Part shown: piece by piece, positions 11,501-23,500 of the stretch
Numbering within the stretch: position 1 is the first letter of the stretch
Layout of the letters: each line of letters opens with the position of its first letter
DNA from: Pycnopodia helianthoides
Taxonomy: Eukaryota; Echinodermata; Asteroidea; Forcipulatida; Asteriidae
Reading direction: 5' to 3'
NCBI GenBank assembly: GCA_032158295.1
Contig: CM063252.1
Span: forward strand, 16,939,036 to 17,003,035
Length of the DNA: 64,000 nt
Notes under the pieces: model-generated
Databases searched by the model: none
What the model was told of the DNA's origin: nothing
The model's input: only the letters and a program-made list of their open reading frames with translations
Made by a program: the position numbers and the translations under genes

Positions 11501-14500
11501 GATTTCATATTCACTACCTGAGACCGAGAACAAAACAGAACTTGAAAGGGATAACAAAGGGTCTCCATAGGAAAATTCTAGGTTGCTCCACAAGGAATGT
11601 TGTGTACAAAGTCTATGTGATGTTCTTAACTACACTGGGGACAAAGAAAAAAAATGTGGGTGTTCCCCAATCAACATTGTGATTTTGCAACGGAAATTCC
11701 TGAGTGGGCTTAGTACTCCCTAAACATGCCTGCATATGACTGTTGACCCGGGCACAAATCACACTTCGGACTGGAATTAAGCTTAGATACACTTCTTGGC
11801 TTGTCCACAAAACACTGCGGAAAAACTTTTTTTTTGTCTGCATATATTTGTGATCAATCATTTGACCGTGGCCTTTTTGTAGATTTATTGGATTCATAGC
11901 TTGCCATGTTTTTATAAGATAATAATTATTTTGTAAATGGTGTTATAACACAGCAGTATTATTGTTGGCGTTAAAGAGCGGTTACAGGATGCTCTGAAAT
12001 ATATAGTTTTTACATTTTTCCAATAGATGGGGTCCACAGTAAATAGAAAAAAAATAATGAGTCTTACCTCACGCTCAAACATTGTAAAAATGTGTTTTCC
12101 TCGAAATACTCCCGGCCCAAAATCTGAAAACGCGAGGTTAAACAAACCCCGCGACGAAGGACTCATGACGTCACCGGCGGCTAAGTAGTCTGGACCTACC
12201 TATATGAATGCACTTAGCTAACGCAAATACACCGCCAAACTTCACCATTTTGCAATCAATACGGCCGTAAATTTGACTCTTTAAAGGACGATCCAACAGG
12301 CATTGATCAGCAAGCCAATTTACAACGGATTTATGTTTTGGGGATTTTCGTTCTTTGAAAGGCGAGGCGATTCCGCAGCTTGGCTTTATTTTTAGTGCAT
12401 CGCTCTACACGTTAAGCATTCAACCCTAACAAAACACACACACACAATAATTCACTCGACATGTGCCGCGAAGCATGCAACGCAGACCGCGTTATCACGG
12501 GGAGGCCCCTACACAACGCTTTCTTTCTTGACGTTTCTGCGCATGCTCGGGAATACGGTTCAAATTCCCATGCATTGCAATAATCATAGCTGGTGCACAC
12601 GTTCAAACCGTATACATGTGCAGCACTGGTCCGCACGCTCATGGTCTGCGGGGCTTAGTTTATTGGAAATTTAAGCTTCGTTTATAGCGAAAACTACCCA
12701 ACGTGTAGGCTTCATTTTACAATGACACAATTTAGGATACTCTGGATGGACAGAAAGAGTATTTAACTGTATGATGTAAGTTTGGTTTCTTCTTGATTTT
12801 GTTTTGTTTTCCAAGTAAAGAGACATTTATGTTTGTGTTTATAATGCTAACCGTGAGTTTTTAGCCGCCGGTGACGTCAAGGGGTCATATGCATATCATT
12901 ATCATAGATAAGTAGTTTTTGACTCTCGGCTGAAAAAGCCGCGCGGAGAGGTGCATTTTTGACTTGAATTCTTTATTACTTAATGCAAATTTTAAGTTTA
13001 AAATGGTTGTTAAACGGTATTTACGATGTCTATTCGGCCGTAAAAAGGTAATAGTAAAAAATATTGAGAGCATCCTGTAACCGCTCTTTAAGTTTCAGGG
13101 GTCGTGCAACGCTGTTTACGTTTTCACAGTCGTCAAACAAGGAGTATGACTGGATAGGGAGTGGTTGGAGACCACGTACGATAGATAACTTGTGAAATGA
13201 TGTTTGAATGATGCACATCAGTTTTGAAGAAAACTGCTGTGCAGGGCGCTGGACGGGCGTCCTCCAAAGAAGTATTCTCTGTACGACCCAGAAAAATATT
13301 GAAAACTTGCAATCATCCTTACCAAGGCAACTCCATATGTCTTGTATGTCCGGCGAAAACAACTTTTCCCTCTTTACTTGTAAGGAATCTTCTTTTGTTA
13401 CCCTCTTCCTAGCAGAAACAATAGTTAAAGAGGAAAAAGACTCAATAGTGAGAATGTGGAAAATCTTACAATCAGGCATGAACAGTGTTGGGAGCCGTCC
13501 CAGAACACTCATATTATGGGCTACAACGTCCACAAGCGAATACCATCGTCCCCAAAACACTGATGGACTACCACATCCATCAACACAACACAACAATACA
13601 TGTTGGCAGAAACAACAGGGGCCACTAATTGAGAGGGGTTTTGTCATGAAACAGATTGCAATAATTAGGGGATAACAGTGCGATGAGCCGGTCTTCACTG
13701 CGTGGTAATGACCGGGCTGGTGGCGAGGTCCATTAACAGCGGCCAGCCACCAACCAAGTAGATGTAACTCACATGATAAGTATTTGTAACTCAAATAATA
13801 AGTAGATGTAACTCACATGATAAGTATTTGTAACTCAAATAATAAGTAGATGTAACTCACATGATAAGTATATGTAACTCAAATAATAAGTAGATGTAAC
13901 TCACATGCTAAGTAGATCTCATATATTAAGTAGATGTAACACACATGATACATATATGTAACTCACAATGATAAGTAGATGTAACACATGATAAGCAGAT
14001 GTAACTTACATTTATTATGTGAGTTACATCTACTTATCAAGTGAGTTACATCTACTTATCAAGTGAGTTACATCTACTTATCATGTGTGTTACATCTACT
14101 TTTTATAGACTTGTTATGTGAGTTACATCTACCTATCACGTGTAACACTATCAGAACTAAAAGGGTATTATTGGAAATCCCTCATTTTGATTTTTTTTAA
14201 AGATAAAACCGCAGTAGCACATGTAAAATACATTTGTTTTATTGAAAACTCTGAGATATTTGAGATAAAGTAAACAATATATTCTTTTTTCACGTGGAAA
14301 AAATATTATGGTTCCAAAAACCTTTATTTTTAATAGAAAAACTCAATTTCCGTTCTTTCAGCGTAAAATACAGTTCTAATTTTAGCTCATTATATTTGAT
14401 TATTTCAAAATGGATATCACTTCATACGGATTTTATCCACGAAAAAACAATAAGAAACATTTGTAAGAATAGTTCCTCACCAAATGCTTACTTTACCTAT

Positions 14501-17500
14501 AAAATACATAGTTAGTGCATGCTTGGTACTTGCTAACATATAAAACAATATTAATAACAGTACAAAAATACATTTTGTAAAGTTCTTACTCACAACAAGT
14601 TTATTTCACAGAGAAAACCAAAGTTTCCGAGACTTGGCATTTACAAACAGTAAAATAACAATATTTACGCTAAAAAACATACTTTTGATTACAACTTGAG
14701 CAAATCATAATTTTTAATAAGATTAATAGTTCAGTTGTTAAAATGTATTACCTTTGCGTTATTTACATGGGGTTGGGTGATCGGTACGCCAATTGGCGTA
14801 CCATTCCCAAGACATATTTCAAAATGGAGTTATTTATCAACCATTGCTTGAATTGCACCATGATTGCACCATGATAATTTTGTATGATTCTGGTATTTAT
14901 CTTGTACAAATACTTTTTTTCTCTTATTAAACGTTAAAACATTCTTAATTAAAATTCCCAGGTTGTATCGTAAACTTGGGTGTGATCCCTGGCTACACGG
15001 CAGTTAACGGTTGCATGGCTTCTGACTGGCACCCCCGAACAAAGATATTGACAAAATAGGGAGACCGCCAACATAGGGCTAGATAGCTCAGTTGGTAGAG
15101 CGCCGGTACGTTAATCCGGAGGTCGTTGGTTCAAATCCCGCTCTAGTCAATTTTTCTTTGTTCAACCCCAAACCATTTGAAATTTACCCAGTCAGTTTCC
15201 CTTGTGGTTCATTACTTGATAATTAAAATTAAGTCTAATAAAAATCACAATTATTAGGGTAAAATGTTTATTATTCTTTGAGTGGTACAAATACTCTTGC
15301 ATTTCGAACTTTGTCTGGTAAAAAACGTGTTTTTGGCAATTAAAAAATAAAGCACATATTTTTTCTGTAAATTTTGTGTTGTTCATTTTGTTCGGGTTGG
15401 ATTTAGATTATTATGTTTAAAAAAACGCAAACTCGAGTTAGTTCAGCAGTTTATATGAAAGTTTTACTTTTTTTCCGAAAAAAACATTTAATAAAATTTA
15501 AAAAATATTTTTTCCAGGTTAAAATGTTTAAATCTGAACTTCTTATAATACCCTTTTAGTTCTTATAGTGTTGACTGTGTTACATCTCCTTCTAATGTGA
15601 GTTTAATACGTCTACTTATCATGTGTGAATTATATCTACATGTATTCTTATCATGATTTTTACGTTGTTTTCTTTTTTAGATTCGCTTTTACTCATTTAA
15701 GTTAACTTACCCCACTTGTTTTAGTTGAATCAATCTTTAAAGATGCTAGGTCCAAATTGCGGCCGATTTGACCATGAAAGTTTAGATTGAATTTTTCATA
15801 GCTAATAAACTCAAGAAAGCCACAAACTTTCATTTTAAGGTTTTACTCAAAAAACATTCTGGAATTATAAGTGGTAGTTAATTAAAAACTATAAATGCAC
15901 TACTCTCGAGATCTCCAACAGCCATGACAAAATTATTCTGAATGTTACAATGTGCTTTGTGCCTTGGCCGTGACATACGCCAAAGTTATGTTTTTCGTTT
16001 TGAAACAACATCATCTGTCAAAATGCATTCAGAAAGAAAATCGTTATTTCTTTTTCTTTTCCCCGAAAATCGGGCCATTCAACTTTTTGATAACTAATCT
16101 TTTATTTGTCTATTTGTTTACTTATTTACTTGCATGGTTTGCTTTGGTTTTCCTAACTGTATATTTGAAACTATACCTCGTATAGGTATCTTTTTGTGTT
16201 CCTAATGTGCTGGATGATGTGGCAAAAAGGGACAGTCTAAAAACTGTCCACTACTTTCATCGTAGGTATTTTGTAGTGTGCTGGCTAAATCAAAGTGAAG
16301 AATGCTGATTATAGGGAACTTAAAATTTCAAATGAGTTCAAGACAGGATGATGCACAGATGGATTTTGCTGAAATTGGCAAAACCTATACAAAATTTGAA
16401 TAACGCATACAACTCGCAAAAAAAAAACATTTTGATACAACCTGTGAGGGCTCGACGTTGATATACCGAAATCATTTTCTCTCGAGTTGGTGTAAAACCA
16501 GTTGCCCCAACGTACGGCTTCCAGTTTTAGGGATGCGAATGAAAATCAGCTTCAGATTTACCTTAAAAATAATAAATAATAAAACAATTAATAAGATACA
16601 TGGGATACACATTTTCAGAACAGTTCCACTTGCCCCATGTTTGCCGGGATGATGAGATCGCTTCATATCACAGAGTCATAGTGTTATTATCCAGATGACG
16701 TTGTTTGTGCTCATGTTATAATCACAAGAGGTTAATTGTTCTTGTTTGATTTACAGGCAATACGGAAGCATTACTTGGACATTGAGAGAGTACAATACTA
16801 AGTCATACGTATATCAGCCATTTGATTGTGATTTGCCTACTAATAATCATGAAATACAAGTCACAACTATAACTTGCGCTAAGTCATAGTTATGAGGTAT
16901 AAGTCATAATCAACCGATTGCGCTCTCCAAGGCACGTGACCTATAGTGGGTATCAAACATCAACAAACAAGGCGTCCTCCATAGCAAAGTGCCGTTGTTG
17001 TAAAGTACATGATGATTGTTGAATTTCGATCGAGGATTCTTCCTTCTGCACCAATAGTTTTGATGTTGGTTACCGGTTCAACTTTTCAAGGTCATGTTCT
17101 TACTTACATCGTCGGTTTTTGGTTTCCAAAACAGTGATTCCATTGCCGTAATGTTGATCGTCGAATTCCAATTCTCTCTATCTGAAAGGGAAATAAAAAT
17201 TAAAAACATTCAGCCAAAAATAATAATAATAAGGTTTTGATATCTGTGATGTTTCATTGTTATGTTAACTTCACAATGATGCATTTTCTTGCAGAGAAGA
17301 GTTGAAAGGAATAAAACTACTGGCATATGGAAACGTTTCAGCGCCTCTATTTGGGCTACAAAATAGACTAAAACATGACTCCAAACGTCTTCACGGAATG
17401 GAGAAGAACGGCTCCTAAAAGAAACCATAAAATGTTGCCGTTTTTGAGCATTTTATCAAAAAACGAAGGTCACGTGATTTATTCCAACCAATATTGTGGT

Positions 17501-20500
17501 TCGGATAAATAACGTGATCTTCGGAGTTAGTTTTACTTCCAGCCGTATAAAAGTAAATAAATAAACCAAATTAAATATTTCTTTTAACAAAAAATTAATG
17601 AGTAGGCCTAAATTTGACAAAAAAAGACTATTATTCAGATTATGGATACAAGTTGTAAATATTGATGAAAAATCGAACGTAAGATTCGCATTCAGAGAGT
17701 CCGTGCAACGGAAGCGTCGGCGCATCAGCGTGGGGAGCTAGCGGAACGTAAGCCTTGTGCATGAACTCGGAGTCTGTGGGAGGGGTAGGGAGCCAGACCA
17801 TTAATTACGTTTCGTTTTACGAGGGTTTTAGTCTGTACCCTATAGCTATTATCCTCTAACTATTGTCACGTTACGTGCTGCCTGTGCTACACACGCGGCG
17901 GGACAACGACGAATAGCTGCACGGGCTATGTCCACAGACTACAAGTTGGTGTGGATCTGACTAGACTGACGTGTGTTTATGTCGGTTTTTTTATTAGGTG
18001 TTCGGGGCAATAGCCCGAACAACTCATTGTTTTTGTTCGGGTTTTTAGGTGTTCGGGGCAATAGCCCGAACACTCATTAGGTGTTCGGGGCAATATAGCC
18101 CGAACAACTCATTGTTTTGGTTCGGTTTTTTGAGGTGTTCGTGCCATAGCGCGAACAACTCATTGTTTTTGTTCGTTTTTTTTTTTTTTAGGTGTTCGTG
18201 CAACAGCGCAAAAGTTGTGCCGTCATGATGACGTCATCAGGTGTCAAGTAACGTTAAATAAAATTTTAATAAATGAAAAAATCATAACTCACGAACCACA
18301 CATTGGATTTTTACAATATATATATCATCGAAGAGGTCTTCCAGAACTAAACAAACGCTCAAAAATTCATATCTCAAGAACTATGTAGTCGAAATGTTTA
18401 CATCAGCATGTAGGTCCTCAAAACTCCTCAAACTTTTGCACAAAGACGACACCAATTGGACCTTAACTTCTGGTCGAAATCGGACGTTAAGGCCCACGTT
18501 AGTGTTGACCTGCAATTAAACTGTGTATAAAGCAAAAGCACTGTGGCGGGCTGTTCCGCTCCACTGACCACACATGGAACAAAGTCTGTTAGCCTGATTT
18601 GGCATTAGGATGTGCGTATAGCAAGGCTCTATGGGCTGTGTAAGTCTAGTCCAAATGTAAGCATTTTTGTCAGCCAACAAAGTTACACTTCCCAAGATCA
18701 CACAAACTTTAAACTTTGCACATAGTTAGCTCTTCACTTTGAGAAACACCGCTTTCATGACGACATAATGACGTCACCAAGTGTTAAATTAAATTAAATA
18801 TAGTGCATGACCAACATATGTAAATTCTAGGTGAGTGAAGGTGTTCTTTTAAAGGCATTTGAATGGTATAAGTTACATACCTACTTGTACCTTATAAAAT
18901 TTGTTAGTATGAAAAACACATTGTTTTTCATCATAACGTCATCGGGTGTCAAGTTACAGTAATTCAAAGCTTAATACTTTTAAAAATCATATCTCCTGAA
19001 CCACATGTCATAAAGTTGTAATGTTTGTTTTGTCTTGTAGCTAACAACACTTGTGACATTTTGTTCAAACGGATGACCCCACTTTGACCTTTACTTCCGG
19101 TCCAAACAGGAAGCTCAAACATTAAAATAATCAAATCTCCTGAACCGCATGTCATAAAGTCGTAATGTTTGTGCTGTCTTCTAGCTTACAACCCTTGTGA
19201 CATTTTGTTAAACGGATAACCAAACTTTGACCTTTACTTCCGGTCCAAACAGGAAGCTCAAAAATTCAAATAATCATATGTCATGAACCGCATGTCATAA
19301 AGTCGTAATATTTGTGTTGTCTTGTAACTTACAACACTTGTGACCTTTTGTTCAAACGCATGACCCCACTTTGGACTTCCTTTCCGGTCAAAACAGGCAG
19401 TTCAAAGTAAACAAATCATATCTCCTGAACCACATGTCATAAAATCATAGTTTTTGTGCCGTCTGGTAGCTTAATACACATTTAACATTTTATTCTGGAA
19501 GCATGACCCCGCTTTTACCCGTCGATACCCGAACACATTGTGTTTGTTTCTACAAACACTAAGTTCTAGTTACACGTAAACTTGTGCTTGACAGATATGA
19601 AGACTGGATCCTCATGCCTCGCCATCATTGTTAAAAATAATACATCAACAGAAACATAAACACCAATCTACTTACAACAATGTCACGTAAACTTGACAGT
19701 TGCAATGGCTGGGAAAGCGTATACGCTGACCTTTGACCGCGTTTTTTTGTTTCTTCATATTTTTCGTTAATTACGTGATATTTTTGTGATTTATTTTTAC
19801 AGCAACCATCTACAAATTATTTTCTGTGATTCCACATCACTAAATTAGGTAAACAGTAAGCCGGTGTGTCCCTAGTAGACCAAGACACTGTGCAGATGAA
19901 ACATGACTGAGTTAGAATTGATGCAGTTAATTAGTTTGGAGCAATTTCCTAAAATAATGTAGCAGCTGATTTTGAAGAGTTGCTGGGGTTCAAAAGGCGG
20001 GGCCTTTTGTTCAAAAGGCGGGGCCATAATCAAACATGATTAACCCAAACATATGTGCACAAATATTGTGCAATCGTTTTGTTTTTGTATGCGTTTGTTT
20101 GTTTGTATGTTGTTGTTGTTTTGGGGTTTTTTGGGGGGGTGTTCTTTCAGTTTCATATCTCAACTTCTACCCAATGCATGAATTTCTCTTTTTTTGTGCC
20201 TAAAAGGAGAATAGTTATTCATCTTTATATTATTAGCTCCTAAATTGTATTAGACTATTGTTTTAAAGTCTCGCGTTTTGTCAATGTTACCGTGCAATGT
20301 TACGTATGGCAGGAGATTCTGCCCCCTCCCCTCTCATTCGGCGACCCTTTGCATACAATATTTCTTCTGATAGCGCCCTCTTGAATCAACCTACAACAGC
20401 CCAATGTTAATTTCCCACATGGGGGACAGATTTCCCTACACGACACCGGCATTGTTTGCTCATTGCAGAGGCAATGCAGTCCCTAATTAACGATCTTAAC

Positions 20501-23500
20501 TCATTCAATTCAATGTAACATTTATTTCCATACTCACAATAATAGACAGAATCATTTGGACAACAAAATATAGTAGTTTAATACAATCACAGAGTATGTA
20601 ACATGACCAATAATAATGATGATGGAAAGTAAAACAATAGAAGCTGTGAGTAAGGAGGCTGTTCAAATAAGCCGAGGCTTGTGGGGAACAGCCCTAGAAA
20701 AAAAAATACAAAACAATACATAATTAACAAAACACACACAAAAACAAACGAACATGAGAGAATGCAAAATGAACTGGTAAGGAGCTAATCAAACAGGACA
20801 TAATAACCAAAATTAGGAGCAGCTAAAAAGCTCTCTTTTGAACGAGACTTTAAAATGACACACAGAAGGCTGATCTTTAATTTGGTCATCGACGATATTC
20901 CACAGACGAGGCCCACGAAAGCGAAGTGTGTGCATGGAGTACGAGGTTCGAGTGAACGGGATATAAAGATTACGGTGGGATCTGGTAGAGAAGCCATGCA
21001 TGAATAGCTTCAGTGGAGATGAAGAAAAGGCAGTTGGGAGAAGATTGTGAGATTATAATATTATTTATACATGAATATGCCAGTATGAAGTTTGTTGATA
21101 TCAGGGACAGTAAAAGTGTGTAATTGTGCAAAAAGGGGAGTTGGTGTTCACGAGTGTGCGAAGAGGTGCAAATTATGATGGCTCTTTTTTGAATAACAGA
21201 TTAAGCCTACTGTTATTTGAGTTGGCCCAGACGATATTGCAATAGTTAAGATGTGGGAGAATGAGAGTATTATGAAGTAAGATTAGAGCAGTAGGAGGAA
21301 GAAAATAACGTAATTTTGAAAGAACTCGGGTATTACGCGAGGTAATTTTGATAATAGAGGAAATGTGCTCAGTCCAATACAGTTTAGAGTCAACAATTAT
21401 TTCAAGAAACTCTGTAGAGAACATTCTATTGATGAGAATAGTGTCAATTTTCACAGGAGGCAATTGGACGGTGACTGGAGAAGTGGATTTGCTGAAGAAG
21501 ATGAAATTTGTAATTTTCAAGCTCGGAAAGAAGAATAGAATGCATGGTTGATAGTGTCAAAAGCTTTCGATAGATCAATAAACACACCAATGGCATGAAG
21601 TTTCTTGAAGAGCGTATTAGTAACATTATCAATGAATTGAATGAGTGCCATATCAGAAAAGTGTTTACTGCGAAAGCCATATTGATTATCATAAAGAAGA
21701 TGAAAATGAGAGGTGAAGTTGAAGAGGCGGTTGTAGACCAGTCTCTTTAGAATTTTTGAGAAGCACGGAAGAATAGAAATAGGTCTGCAGTTGCCGATGT
21801 TAATTATGAGCGTCACCCGATTTGAAGACCGGGATAACTTTAGCAATTTTAAGATTAGAAGGAACACAGCCTGTGGAAAAGGAAAGATTAAAGATGTGAG
21901 AAAGAGGTTCGGCAATAAAGGGAATAACCGATTTTATAACAGTCGAACTAATATCATCAAATCCACAACTAGCGCTGGTTTTAAGTTCCTTGCCAACACG
22001 GATAATTTTTGAGAACATGTAGGAGTAAGAAAAAAAGAAGAAGAGTTTGGGTTGTGTAAATAGTGTGAAAAGTGTGTGTCAGTTGGTGGGATGTTGTTAG
22101 CTAATGAAGAACCTAAATTAGTAAGGAAGGAATTGAAGGAATTGGCAACGTCAGGAGGACTTGAGAAGAGACGCTCTCCATCGGTGAAGTTGTCAGGAGC
22201 AGGCGTCTTTTTACCCTTACCAAAAATGTTGTTTATTTCCCGCAAAGACTGTTTAAAATATGTCTTACGAGAATCGAGCTTGAGGCCATTATGATCTTTT
22301 GCTTTGCATTCCGGATGGTAGCAGTACGAAAGGTCTTGTGATTGCGCTCATTGTTCATAGTTGGATTGTGGCTGATCCACGGTTGAATTCTGTTGGATTT
22401 ACAGTGTAAGGAAACTGAGCATTGTGAAGAGAAGAAAAGGTTGAAAGGAGTATATAGAGACTTGTGGCGTTGATGGAATGTGGATTGATCCCTTTTAATG
22501 AAGGTCTTCTGCTGAGACTTTACCTTAGACAATTGCATGGGAAAACTTTTTCGACCATAAGTCCACTGACTAGATGATTTATTAACCTGAAACAGGGAAC
22601 AATGATCTGAAATATCCGAGTAGAGTATTTCTGAAGAAACATCGAGGTCAGAGTTATTAAAGATGTTGTCAATTAACGTGGAAGTGCGTGGCGAGATGCG
22701 TGTGGGTTTGTCGATTAATGGACGAAGGCCATAAGAAAAGACAGCATTGATAACATCATTCTGTGGGTTGGTGTTCAGAGCATGTGAGAAACTCGAGGTT
22801 GAAATCACCCATTATATAACACTTTCTCTCCTTTGTAATGGAATTTAAATACAAATCAAAAGACCGGTTAAAGTTAACGTGTGAAGAAAGATTATTTTCG
22901 TTCGCGCTTTAAAATAGAGGTTGATCCCTCTCATCGCAGAAAGGTGGTTTCAAACTCTATCTGATTGGCTATTACTGCGTACACGGCGCTGTAAACCAAG
23001 CAGCGAATCAGAATGGTTGAGATCCAATTAAAATGCGCGTCCACAGCATCCGACGTACTTTGACATATATGGCTACTTTCAAAAATGCCTATCCGTAAGA
23101 AAAAAAGTTGTGACGACAATATTCGCTTCGCATTCGCAGGAAGTATGAACCGGGCTTTACAGCGCCTGGAGTTTTCTGAGTCAGACATGCTTGCTTCTTG
23201 TGAAATATCTGCAGCGACTGATTGAGTGTGGAAGCGTGACCACGCATTCAGTCGCTGCAGGTATTTCACAAGAAGCAAGCATGTCTGACTCAAAAAACTC
23301 AAGTGAAGAAAATTGAGAGGAAATCAGTGTATATTCTGATGGGTTTAGTGAAATATCTGGGAATTAATCCATAGACAGCGACAGCTTTACATGTAAAGGG
23401 GCAAATGCTTAATGTAAAATCTTAACTGCTAGAGAGTAACATATGTGCTTCACAAGTTCCAACTTTACAATTATGATAAACAATTTAGAACTTGTCACGG

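Noticed and set aside
13030..13794. Longest open frame in the window (254 codons, minus strand)
   Set aside because: It starts at TTG inside the minisatellite, ends in a transposon terminal repeat, and shows no family resemblance or splice context.
15077..15148. Functional tRNA-Asn gene
   Set aside because: C in place of the invariant T before the anticodon, stem mismatches, and presence in a dispersed repeat with other anticodons.
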